A DNA stretch of 39,847 nt from Nymphaea colorata (lineage: Eukaryota; Streptophyta; Magnoliopsida; Nymphaeales; Nymphaeaceae): NCBI RefSeq assembly GCF_008831285.2, contig NW_022205070.1:17501-57347 (forward strand). Reading direction: 5' to 3'. This document shows, piece by piece, positions 19,086 through 30,594 of this stretch. The notes under the pieces were generated by a model that was given only the letters and a program-made list of their open reading frames with translations, made no database searches and had not been told where the DNA came from. A program made the translations under genes and the position numbers. Every line of letters starts with the position of its first letter. Position 1 is the stretch's first letter.

Positions 19086-22000
19086 TGTTAGGATCTCACC
19101 TCCTAGGCCAGAATAACCCGACCAGTGCGATCCTAAACTTCCCAGGACCTTCTTGAGGCCTATTCTAAAAACCGAAAAACCTAGGTATTTACACAAATGA
19201 TCTACCCGGCCGGACAGGACCCCGGCGCAAAACCCAATAGGTAGGAAGATACACGTGTAGGTTACCCGAATCCCAAAAATTCCTAACTAAGTCTGCCTAC
19301 TACAAAAACACTAACAGGGTCGTGAGGCCTTTACAATTCGCGAGCGATACAAGAGAACACTCAGTCTCACTCACAAACCACGCAAACCACACTAACGTGC
19401 AAACCACACCCAACAGAAGTAAATAGGTGGTCTGCCTCCTTGTGGTCGTGTCTCGGGCACAGTGCCCTCGAGGTACCTCACGGGGGAGCTAGGCCGAAGC
19501 CAAGGCTAAAATAGAAATGCTGAAAATAAACTAATATGCTACCTAAAACTGAAAGCAAATCCCACCCGGAGTTACAAGGGGGATAGGAGATGATACCGGC
19601 CAAGGATCACCCTTGGCGTAGCCGGATATGGTCTCGGGGTGATGACCTGCCCCCGAGCACTGCAGCTCATAGAACAGGAAGACCGGCTGAGGCGTGCCTC
19701 CACGTAGCCTGCTACTCGGACTGACCGCTGCCTGAAGGCGCTGACGGCAGGCCGCGCGCTGGTGGTCGTGTCGACTGCCGAGGTCTGGTCGCTGCTCGTT
19801 GGCTGTGGCCGCTGCACTGTTGCCGCGATGGATCCTGCGGTGGCAGCGCTAACGTCGAGCCGAGACTGCTGCTGACACTCGCCGGGCCGAGGGGCAGAAC
19901 GCGCCCCGAGAGCGAGGACGCTGTCTCGGACTGCTACGGACGTGCCATCGAGGATGCCGGGAGTGCTCGTCTGCTGTCTGGTCGAGGGCCGCCTGTCAGG
20001 ACGAAGTCACCTGTCGGCTGCCGCCGATGTGCTGCTGCTGCGCGCTGAAGACGACGGAACAGGGCCGGAAGGGCCGCCTGGATTGCCGCGGGGGGCTGCT
20101 GTCACAGCGACAGCGCCTACCTGCCTAACTCCGGAATGTGGCTCGGCCACGTGCGCCGGTGGATGCCGACGGAGAGGAAGTGGCCGCTGTAAGGGCCGGC
20201 GAACCGGCTGAACCTAATCCTAGCTAAGGCTGGGCTGGCTGGGTTCGGCTGGGCTCTACTAGGTGGTAGGTCTAGTCAAGCGGGTTCGGGACAGGGTAGG
20301 CTTGGTCAAATGGGGTTTAGGTTTAGTCAAGGGTTGACCTAGCTAATAGGTAGGTCCAGTAGGGGAGGCTAAGGTCGAGCCTAGGCTCACGGTGCTGGTC
20401 AATGTTGACCAAGTGCGGAGGGTTTAACTAACTAGGTGGTTGACTAAATGGACCGAGTCAATGGGTCCGGGTCAAGTAGGTCAAGGGTCACTCGAGGTAG
20501 GCTCGAGTCGCTAAGGGAGGCTACCAACGAAGTGGGCTCGGTGGGCTAGTTGACCTAGTTTGACTAAGGCTAAAGGTCAATGCCGATCTAGGTTGGCTCG
20601 GTAGAGGTTTAGCCTAGGTGCGGGTTCGGTGCGGGAGGTTGCCTAGTGGGTTCGGTTGACTGGGTTGGTCTTACCCAGGGATGGCACCGATGCTTGCCAC
20701 GTGGCAAGACGGACGGACACGACAGAAAGAGCTAGAAGAATGCTAGCTATTAGGGAATGAATTCGGATTCTCGCCTAAGTGTTAGGGAGAAGCTCGACAA
20801 AGGAGGGAGAAGAGATTGGGGCGAAGGGCCAGGTGGCGCTCTCGTGTGAGCTCGAGAGAGGCTAAGGCTACGATGTTGACACGTAGCAGTGATCAACGGA
20901 CGAGGGTAGCTGCGGATTAGGTCAAGGGGATATGAAGATATGCGACTGAGAAGAATTAGGAAAGGTGGCGCTAGGTGGCAAGGCTTCCAAGAACGGTGGA
21001 GGCTAGATCCGAGAAAATGGGCAAGGGGATCTCGCAGGGCCTGGCTGGAGGACAGGTGGCGAGACGCGGGACCAAGGTGGGTAGCTGGCAGGTGAGGTGG
21101 CGAGTGAGGTGGCAGAGGGTTGGCTAGGATGGCAACACGTGTCAAGATGAACGCGTGAGGATCCTTGCGACTTAGGGTTGACGCGGTGAAGATGGCGAGG
21201 AGCTGGAAGGGAGCTGCGGCTGCGGGATTGCTTCCTGATTTGAGGGAGCAGCTGATTGCGAGCTGATCCTGGATCGGGACAGGTGGCAGCAGCTGGGACA
21301 AGGGCTCAGATGAACGGCTGGATGGTGGACAGGTGTCACAGGGAACGGCTGAGATGAAACGGAGGTGGACTTACCGGATTCGGATGATTGACCTTGTCGG
21401 AATCTTTCAATTCGCGCCGGCGGCCAGAACTTGATCCGAAAGTCCCGTGACCGATATACCCCTTTCAGATTTTAATTAAAACACTAGGGAAGAAGGGCAA
21501 TTCGGTCCTTAACGCCAGAATCAATGGCGACCACCGGAATTAGCAGCGATGGCCGGATTCAAGCGTTTTTCCGGCGAGATTCAATCTCGAGATCCAGCCG
21601 ACAGAATTCACCCCTTTTTTGATATTTGTAAAGCTCTTTTCTGGGCGATTCACGTGGATCACTTCTCTACTTCAGATCTTGACCAGAGAGCTGTATTTCT
21701 TACTTTTGGAGCCTCTGGTCCGACAGATCAAAAGGGAGAAACAGGCCGCTAGAACTTGAAATTTCTTATCGATTTGCCTTTCTAATCCGGCCAAATTCCT
21801 ACTAGGGATCAAACTTCTGATTCCAATCCCGCGACGCGATCTGCAATTTCTGAATAGAACAGAAAACGCCCCAATCCTGATTCCCCTCTTCGGGTATGCC
21901 GAGGGAGGAACCGAGTGAAGACGTCCTGCGTTCTAAGGCAGAATGCAGCAATCGGGCAGCGAGAGAGAGATCGGAATTCGTCTCCTCTTCGGTGTCGAAT

Positions 22001-23004
22001 TGAAGCCGGCGGTAGATCCGTCGCCTTCAATCTTCCCTATGCTGGAATCGGCCTCACAGTACCCTCGTGATCAGGGCAAAGGCACCGACTCCAGTACTTT
22101 GAAAATAACTCGAAAGGGGGTACTTACGTGACAAGGGAGGGATCGCCGCCGGTGGTGGAGATCCGCCGATGCCTTCTTCCTTATGCCTATGTCTCGGACG
22201 GCGGCTCTTCAAGGATTTCTGGACTGAGAAGCGCCGTGGAGGTAGAGGACGCGAGGGGGGAGAAGACGCCTGGTTCTCGGGTTGAACAAGGTGGGAGACG
22301 AGAGGGGAGAAGCCTCGTGCGAGGAGAGAGAGGGTGCCACACCAAATGCCAATCTCTGGATTAATTTTTCGATCCATTGTACATTGTGTTTACAGAATAT
22401 ATACAAAATATAATGCGAGCCCTAATTACATGTTAACCTAGCTCGCAACTTAGTCTAATGTCAAAAATGCGCAAGGCACAACCCGCCTTGCTAGGTCTCT
22501 ACTTCAAAACTTGACGTTGACATGAAATAGAAGACGCCACATAAACCGGGCCTAGCGCCCAACTCGAAAATCAAAAGCTAAAGTCCCTAAGCCTTGTGGA
22601 CTTAGGGCGGGGACCTCGTGTGGGTTACCGCCCACACTTCGGAATTTTGAGCATGGGTCAAGTCCGATTGACTCAGACCTGAACCTAAGCCTCTCGGCTT
22701 TAGATAGGCTCAAGCGTTCGGGGAAATTGGACTCACGCTCGGATTATCCTGATCAAGCTCGGTGAGCCTCGCAATAGGTTCTAGAACGCCTTGAGTTCCA
22801 CCTGGTTTGAGCACTCTTTCGGACCTAGTTGCTCCTCCCACGCCGCCCGCTGCAACTGTCTTGAGTGCTGACTTAGCCTCGTTTGGACTGTCTTCAAGTT
22901 GACTTAACGATTGCGCCCACAAGTCCGAGGCCTTTTGCCTTGGCCGACTCGTTCCGGCCTGATTACGCCGAGTTGGGTCTGGACCTACAAGTTGGTCCGT
23001 AACA
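19086..23004 (-). repeat. E2 5' LTR (3,919 bp)
   Basis: Pairs with 9687-13600 over its whole length. It still has an open 70-codon frame at 22710-22922 for the Pol tail although it is not used as Pol here. Its upper end CCGTAACA abuts the broken LTR-A directly at 23005. Confidence 0.93.
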
Positions 23005-23720
23005 TTAACCCTTCCAAAACCTAACTACGGTTAGCCTACTACAAAAGAACTAAGGAGGTTGACGAGGCCTTACAAGCGTGAGCGATACAAATATGAATTC
23101 TCTCGCAACTCACTCACAAACCACGCAAACCACTGCTAACGGCCAAACCACACCCAACAAAAGCAAATAGGGAGGTAACGCTCCTTGTGGTCGTGTCTCG
23201 GGCGCAGTGCCCTCGAGGTACCTCACGGGGGAGCAGGGCCGAAGCCAAGGCTAAAGCAAAACAGAAAGCAACTAAGATGCTGTCCTAAAACAAGCAAAAG
23301 CAAATTCCCGCCCGCGGCTACAAGGGGGATCAGGGGATTACCGGCCAAGGTAAACCTTGGCGTGGCTGGACAAGCACCCGAGGTGAGAACCAACCCTCGG
23401 GTATTGCAGCTTGCTGTTCAAGAAGGCTGGTTGAGGAGAGCCTCCTCGCTCACCTGCTGCACTATTCAGTCCGCTGGCCGAATGGTGTTGGGCGATGAAC
23501 TCGCCGCTGAGATCCTGGCCACCGCGCCTGAGGAGGTGGCCGCTCGCTGCTGGCCGAGAGCTCGTGTTGTCGCTGGACGCGTGTCTATCGGGTTGAAGCA
23601 GACGGCGGGCCGCCTGGAAGGAGCCGAGCGTCGGGATGCTTGCGGCTGCAGGCTGAGGAGATGCGGGCGGCGCGTGTGGCTGCCGATGTGGGTAGCGCTC
23701 GGCGCTGAGGACGATGACCG

Positions 23721-23780
23721 CTGCCGGAGAGAAAGACGCAGTCGTGGCCGCTGCCGGAGAGAAAGACGCAGTCGTGGCCG
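23721..23780. repeat. 30-bp tandem duplication private to LTR-A
   Basis: Two exact copies of a 30-bp unit starting CTGCCGGAGAGAAAGACGCA (23721-23750, 23751-23780). E3 LTRs have a single unit at the matching place. It probably arose by replication slippage after insertion. Confidence 0.9.
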
Positions 23781-24412
23781 GAAGGGCCGCCTGTGTGCCG
23801 AGGGGGGCTGCTGCCGGGAAGACAGCGCCTACCTGCCTGTCGTCGATTATGACTCGGCCATGCTCGCCGCGGGGTGCCGACGGTGAAGGTCGCGGCCGAG
23901 GCAAGGGGCCGGAGGAAGCCGGCGTAGCCTAGTCCTAACTAAGGCTGGGGTTGGCTCGGTTCGGCTGGGTTCTACTAGGTAGGCCGGTTTAGTCAAGATG
24001 GGCTCGGGTTGAGGTTGGCTAAGGAGGTTAAGGAAATAGGTTCGAAATGGGTGACCTAGCTACGTGAGGCTTAAGCAAGGTGGTTTGGGTCGAGCCTAAG
24101 CTCGCGGATATGGTCAAAGTTGACCGAGTGAGGTCAGGGTTGACTAAGGTGGGTGGTTGACTAAGGGACCTAGCTGAGTGGGTCCGGGTTGATTGGGTCA
24201 AGGGACACTCGAGCTAGACTCAAGCCGACTAGGGTAGCTTGAACTTAAGAGGGGTCGGTGGGAGAGATGACCTAGCGTTGACTAAGGTTGATACAAGTGA
24301 TGACGGTCTAGGTGGGTTCAGTCAAAAGGGTTGACCTAGGGCGAGGGTGGTGCGAGAGGTTGCCTAGAAGGATTCGGTTGACTTGGCTGGTCTTGCCAAG
24401 ATGGTGCACCAC

Positions 24413-24434
24413 GATCTTGCCACGTGGCAAGATC
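24413..24434. promoter_or_regulatory. 22-bp perfect palindrome with G-box (LTR-A)
   Basis: GATCTTGC, CACGTG, GCAAGATC in sequence form a perfect 22-bp palindrome. Copies are at 28284-28305 and 37542-37563 in the E3 LTRs. Further ACGTG cores follow within about 700 bp (near 24598, 24963, 25013 and 25097), which suggests bZIP/bHLH binding potential. Confidence 0.65.
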
Positions 24435-26730
24435 AACGACCGACAGAGATCACGCGGAATTAATCACGCGTATAGGAGATCCGAGGAGGAGTTGCCTAAA
24501 TGGTAGGGGAGAAGACTGAAATCGAATGAACCTGGACAGAATTCCAGGTCGATTCTCTTGATCTCTCGAGAGTTCTCAACAAGGCTGGGATGGCGCCACG
24601 TGGAGAGATGAGGGGCTAAGATTTGACGCGGTAAGGGGGTGGAGACGAATGTGGCAAGGAGATGACGACACTCTAGGGGTTTCCTAAAACAGCTAAGGCA
24701 AGAGGCTATCGGGTGACTGCGTGGAGCGAGCTGGGCGTTGCGTCAAAACGCGTGGGACCCAGCTAGATCGCGAGGGGAGATGCTGGCTGAGGTGACTGAT
24801 GGAGGACGCTCGGATGGTCGACACCTGGCAGGATGGAGGGCTGAGGCGTTCTCGGATTAGGGTTGACTCTAATGAAGAATGCGAGGAAGCAATGGGGAGC
24901 GGCGGCTACGGAATTGACCTAAAGGATTGGCAGCTCGGGATCCTAGGGCGATCACGAGCAGGGACACGTGGGAGGCTGGGGTGATACGAAGTTGGGAGCT
25001 GGCAAGATGGTGACACGTGGCTGAAATCGATGGACAAGAAGGAAACACAAATACTAACCTTAGCGACGACCGGCGGCAAGGCTGAGACGAATTCTCCACG
25101 TGCGGCGGCTAGGGTTTTGACCTCGTTCCCTTTGTCCAAATTGCCCCTTCTTCCGACTGAACAACACCCTTGAGGCGAGGGTATTCTGGTCTGATTACGC
25201 CGGAATTAATGGTGCTGACCGGAAGTTGCAGGGAACGCCGGAAAACTTCGAGTTCCGACGAAAGGGCGATCTTGAGTTCCGCCCGAGCGATAACGCCCAA
25301 ATTCGATTATGTGATACTTGTGATCAGGGCGATTCCAGTAGGCAAACTCTTTTTAGCAGATCACGACCAGAACCTTGGATTTCTGATTTGAATATATTTC
25401 TGGACCGAAATGCTTACAGGGATGAATCGAGCCGGAACTTGTAGTCCAGGCCCACACTTCCGCTCGGTCCACTCCAATACAATCCGATTAGGACTAGGGA
25501 CTGTTCGGAAATTCCCCAAACCATGTGAAATACCCTTTTTGATAGACTGCCTTCTCTTTCTCGAAGCCGACTCTCGGGTATGCCGAGGGAGGGCCACCGA
25601 AATCAAGGAGCATATACCAAAGGCGATTTCTCACAAGACTTGGCGAAAAGCACGAAAATCTCAAGTACTAACCTCTTTGTCGATATTGAAGCCGAGGTAA
25701 ACCGCGCCTTCAATCTTCCTTGTTCCAGCTTCAGCCTCTCCACTTCTTCGTGTTCAAGAAGAGGGCACCGAATCTGGACTTGCTTTATGCTAGGGGATGT
25801 ACCGTGGACAAGGGAGGGACCGCCGCCGTGGGGAAGAGATCCGCCGATGCCGTGCTGCCTTATGCCGGTGTCTAAGGACTTTGGCTCTTCAAGGACAGGA
25901 TTTGGGGAGGTTGGAAGCGCCTTGGAGGTAGAGGACGCGAGGGGGAAGAAGACGCCAGGCTCGGGTGAGCAAGGTGGGAGACGAGAAGGAGAGGGAGAGA
26001 CGTCGAGAGAGGAGAGAGAAGAAAATGCGACAAATGTCTTCCTTGATCAAAAATTGCATACAATGTACAAGATCCAAAAAGTATATATACAAGATGAATT
26101 GAAGCGGGTTTACTCTACCTAACCCGCGCTAGATCTAATCCAAAACACATTGCGCCGAACACATCCCGCTCGGCCTAGGTCTCGAGTTCAAAACTGGTTA
26201 TTGGCAAAGAATGTTTAAGTGCGAAAGCAAAGACTGAAATTGACTAAGTGCTGGAAGGAAACGAGCGGCCTAGCGCCTAAGCTCGAAAATCAAACGAATC
26301 GTCCCTGAGCCTTGTGAGCCCAGGGCGGGGACCTCGTGTGGGTTGCCGCCCACACTTTGGTTAGATGCGCATGGGCTAAGTCTGTTTGACTTAGCCAATT
26401 GCCTAGGATTCTAGGTCTTAGAATCGGCTCAAGCGTCTAGGTTGACCGGACTCACATTAGAGGTTAACTTGACTAACTCGGTGAGTTCAACATTTAGTTC
26501 AGAAACGTCTTGAAGCCTATCCGGTTTGAGCACCTCTTCGGACTTGGTTGCTCCTCCCACTCCTCCCGCTGCAACCTGCGTTGGTGCTGCTTCAACATCT
26601 TGAGTTGAGTTGGCGACGTGCTCCATGGTCTGGGCCCACAACTCAGACGCCTTGCATTTCAGCCGGCTAGGTCCGGCCTGCTCTGTCGGCCTTGGGTCGG
26701 GACCATGAGATTGGTCCGTAACAGAGGTTC

Positions 26731-29700
26731 TGTTAGGATCGCACCGGTTGGCCTAAGAAAATCCGACCAATGCAATCCTAATCTTCCCAGGACCTTCTTG
26801 AGGCCTATTCTAAAAACCGAAAATCCTAAACAATTAAATACAGAATACTACCCGGCCGGACAGGACCCCAGCGCAAACCCAACAGGTAGGGAGATACAGG
26901 ACGTGGTTAACCCTTCCAAAACCTAACTACGGTTAGCCTACTACAAAAGAACTAAGGAGGTTGACGAGGCCTTACAAGCGTGAGCGATACAAATATGAAT
27001 TCTCTCGCAACTCACTCACAAACCACGCAAACCACTGCTAACGGCCAAACCACACCCAACAAAAGCAAATAGGGAGGTAACGCTCTTTGTGGTCATGTCT
27101 CGGGCACAGTGCCCTCGAGGTACCTCACGGGGGAGCAGGGCCGAAGCCAAGGCTAAAGCAAAACAAAAAGCAACTAAGATGCTGTCCTAAAACAAGCAAA
27201 AGCAAATTCCCGCCCGCGGCTACAAGGGGGATCAGGGGATTACCGGCCAAGGTAAACCTTGGCGTGGCTGGACAAGCAACCGAGGTGAGAACCAACCCTC
27301 GGGTATTGCAGCTTGCTGTTCAAGAAGGCCGGTTGAGGAGAGCCTCCTCGCTCACCTGCTGCACTATTCAGTCCGCTGGCCGAATGGTGCTGGGCGATGA
27401 ACTCGCCGCTGAGATCCTGGCCACCGCGCCTGAGGAGGTGGCCGCTCGCTGCTGGCCGAGAGCTCGCGTTGTCGCTGGACGCGCGTCTATCGGGTTGAAG
27501 CAGACGGCGGGCCGCCTGGAAGGAGCCGAGCGTCGGGATGCTTGCGGCTGCAGGCTGAGGAGATGCGGGCGGCGCGTGTGGCTGCCGATGTGGGTAGCGC
27601 TCGGCGCTGAGGACGATGACCGCTGCCGGAGAGAAAGACGCAGTCGTGGCCGGAAGGGCCGCCTGTGTGCCGAGGGGGGCTGCTGCTGGGAAGACAGCGC
27701 CTACATGCCTGCCGTCGATTATGACTCGGCCACACTCGCCGCGGGATGCCGACGGTGAAGGTCGCGGCCGAGGCAAGGGGCCGGAGGAAGCCGGCGTAGC
27801 CTAGTCCTAACTAAGGCTGGGGTTGGCTCGGTTCGGCTGGGTTCTACTAGGTAGGCCGGTTTAGTCAAGATGGGCTCGGGTTGAGGTTGGCTAAGGAGGT
27901 TAAGGAAATAGGTTCGAAATGGGTGACCTAGCTACGTGAGGCTTAAGCAAGGTGGTTTGGGTCGAGCCTAAGCTCGCGGATATGGTCAAAGTTGACCGAG
28001 TGAGGTCAGGGTTGACTAAGGTGGGTGGTTGACTAAGGGACCTAGCTGAGTGGGTCCGGGTTGATTGGGTCAAGGGACACTCGAGCTAGACTCAAGCCGA
28101 CTAGGGTAGCTTGAACTTAAGAGGGGTCGGTGGGAGAGATGACCTAGCGTTGACTAAGGTTGATACAAGTGATGACGGTCTAGGTGGTTCAGTCAAAAGG
28201 GTTGACCTAGGGCGAGGGTGGTGCGAGAGGTTGCCTAGAAGGATTCGGTTGACTTGGCTGGTCTTGCCAAGATGGTGCACCACGATCTTGCCACGTGGCA
28301 AGATCAACGACCGACAGAGATCACGCGGAATTAATCACGCGTATAGGAGATCCGAGGAGGAGTTGCCTAAATGGTAGGGGAGAAGACTGAAATCGAATGA
28401 ACCTGGACAGAATTCCAGGTCGATTCTCTTGATCTCTCGAGAGTTCTCAACAAGGCTGGGATGGCGCCACGTGGAGAGATGAGGGGCTAAGATTTGACGC
28501 GGTAAGGGGGTGGAGACGAATGCGGCAAGGAGATGACGACACTCTAGGGGTTTCCTAAAACAGCTAAGGCAAGAGGCTATCGGGTGACTGCGTGGAGCGA
28601 GCTGGGCGTTGCGTCAAAACGCGTGGGACCCAGCTAGATCGCGAGGGGAGATGCTGGCTGAGGTGACTGATGGAGGACGCTCGGATGGTCGACACCTGGC
28701 AGGATGGAGGGCTGAGGCGTTCTCGGATTAGGGTTGACTCTAATGAAGAATGCGAGGAAGCAATGGGGAGCGGCGGCTACGGAATTGACCTAAATGATTG
28801 GCAGCTCGGGATCCTAGGGCGATCACGAGCAGGGACACGTGGGAGGCTGGGGTGATACGAAGTTGGGAGCTGGCAAGATGGTGACACGTGGCTGAAATCG
28901 ATGGACAAGAAGGAAACACAAATACTAACCTTAGCGACGACCGGCGGCAAGGCTGAGACGAATTCTCCACGTGCGGCGGCTAGGGTTTTGACCTCGTTCC
29001 CTTTGTCCAAATTGCCCCTTCTTCCGACTGAACAGCACCCTTGAGGCGAGGGTATCCTGGTCTGATTACGCCGGAATTAATGGTGCTGACCGGAAGTTGC
29101 AGGGAACGCCGGAAAACTTCGAGTTCCGACGAAAGGGCGATCTTGAGTTCCGCCCGAGCGATAACGTCCAAATTCGATTATGTGATACTTGTGATCAGGG
29201 CGATTCCAGTAGGCAAACTCTTGTTAGCAGATCACGACCAGAACCTTGGATTTCTGATTTTAATATATTTCTGGACCGAAATGCTTACAGGGATGAATCG
29301 AGCCGGAACTTGTAGTCCAGGCCCACACTTCCGCTCGGTCCACTCCAATACAATCCGATTAGGACTAGGGACTGTTCGGAAATTCCCCAAACCGTGTGAA
29401 ATACCCTTTTTGATAGACTGCCTTCTCTTTCTCGAAGCCGACTCTCGGGTATGCCGAGGGAGGGCCACCGAAATCAAGGAGCATATACCAAAGGCGATTT
29501 CTCACAAGACTTGGCGAAAAGCACGAAAATCTCAAGTACTAACCTCTTTGTCGATATTGAAGCCGAGGTAAACCGCGCCTTCAATCTTCCTTGTTCCAGC
29601 TTCAGCCTCTCCACTTCTTCGTGTTCAAGAAGAGGGCACCGAATCTGGACTTGCTTTATGCTAGGGGATGTACCGTGGACAAGGGAGGGACCGCCGCCGT

Positions 29701-30594
29701 GGGGAAGAGATCCGCCGATGCCGTGCTGCCTTATGCCGGTGTCTAAGGACTTTGGCTCTTCAAGGACAGGATTTGGGGAGGTTGGAAGTGCCTTGGAGGT
29801 AGAGGACGCGAGGGGGAAGAAGACGCCAGGCTCGGGTGAGCAAGGTGGGAGACGAGAAGGAGAGGGAGAGACCTCGAGAGAGGAGAGAGAAGAAAATGCG
29901 ACAAATGTCTTCCTTGATCAAAAATTGCATACAATGTACAAGATCCAAAAAGTATATATACAAGATGAATTGAAGCGGGTTTACTCTACCTAACCCACGC
30001 TAGATCTAATCCAAAACACATTGCGCCGAACACATCCCGCTCGGCCTAGGTCTCGAGTTCAAAACTCATTATTGGCAAAGAATGTTTAAGTGCAAAAGCA
30101 AAGACTGAAATTGACTAAGTGCTCGAAGGAAACGAGCGGCCTAGCGCCTAAGCTCGAAAATCAAACGAATCGTCCCTGAGCCTTGTGAGCCCAGGGCGGG
30201 GACCTCGTGTGGGTTGCCGCCCACACTTCGGTTAGATGCGCATGGGCTAAGTCTGTTTGACTTAGCCAATTGCCTAGGATTCTAGGTCTTAGAATCGGCT
30301 CAAGCGTCTAGGTTGACCGGACTCACATTAGAGGTTAACTTGACTAACTCGGTGAGTTCAACATTTAGTTCAGAAACGTCTTGAAGCCTATCCGGTTTGA
30401 GCACCTCTTCGGACTTGGTTGCTCCTCCCACTCCTCCCGCTGCAACCTGCGTTGGTGCTGCTTCAACATCTTGAGTTGAGTTGGCGACGTGCTCCATGGT
30501 CTGGGCCCACAACTTAGACGCCTTGCGTTTCAGCCGGCTAGGTCCGGCCTGCTCTGTCGGCCTTGGGTCGGGACCATGAGATTGGTCCGTAACA
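26731..30594 (-). repeat. E3 3' LTR (3,864 bp)
   Basis: TG...CA bounded, repeated at 35989-39847 (offset 9258 falling to 9255 through small indels). It contains a U5 stem-loop (about 26848-26900, inner stem with one wobble pair), the 22-bp G-box palindrome at 28284-28305, a telobox-like CTAGGGTTT near 28980, TATATATA at 29953-29960, and the Pol tail frame at 30300-30594. A GC-rich block (27240-27776) open on both strands looks like a composition artefact. Confidence 0.93.
29845..29960 (-). promoter_or_regulatory. Candidate core promoter of E3 LTR
   Basis: On the coding strand TATATATA (29953-29960) is followed by a pyrimidine-rich patch with CTCGAG (about 29850-29893), a typical plant TATA plus Y-patch arrangement. 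Equivalent boxes lie at 26082-26089 (LTR-A) and 39208-39215 (5' LTR). About 635 bp of U3 lie upstream and 3.2 kb of LTR downstream. Confidence 0.6.

Larger units (their letters stand above)
9687..23004 (-). mobile_element. E2: chromovirus-type Ty3/gypsy retrotransposon, decayed
   Basis: Minus-strand element of 13,318 bp: 3' LTR 9687-13600, internal 13601-19085, 5' LTR 19086-23004. It has TG...CA ends, a tRNA-iMet primer site and a polypurine tract. The internal region encodes Gag, aspartic protease, RT, RNase H, integrase with a GPY/F module and a chromodomain, in the order of Ty3/gypsy chromoviruses. The integrase text (NRSLETYLRCF and neighbours) is more like Reina/Galadriel-type than Tekay or CRM clades. 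Stops and frameshifts break the reading frame. The flanks do not match: GCGTC before 9687 against TTAAC after 23004, so no target duplication remains. Confidence 0.93.
23005..26723 (-). repeat. LTR-A: E3-family LTR missing its last ~176 bp
   Basis: Matches the E3 LTRs from their position 26907 to 30594 with a few substitutions, so it belongs to the same subfamily. Its coding-strand start (GGTCCGTAACA at 26713-26723) is intact but is followed by GAGGTTC, not a polypurine tract, so it is a solo LTR or the 5' LTR of a lost element. The other end stops abruptly at TTAACCC where E2 begins. It has a 30-bp tandem duplication (23721-23780) absent from the other copies. TATATATA lies at 26082-26089 and the LTR-encoded Pol tail is open at 26429-26641. 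Confidence 0.88.

Noticed and set aside
23185-23904. Long ORFs on both strands (188-238 codons) in LTR-A, repeated at 27087-27776 and 36345-37061
   Set aside because: They lie in a GC-rich LTR stretch lacking stops in several frames, overlap each other antisense, have repetitive Ala/Arg/Ser/Pro composition and no domain; they are conserved only because the LTRs are copies.
24413-24434. Palindrome considered as terminal inverted repeat of a MITE
   Set aside because: No paired second end and no target duplication; it occurs at the same LTR position in every copy.
25580-26122. 180-codon plus-strand ORF in LTR-A and E3 LTRs (also 29451-29993 and 38708-39223)
   Set aside because: Antisense to the element across the promoter region, broken by an indel in the 5' LTR copy, no domain.
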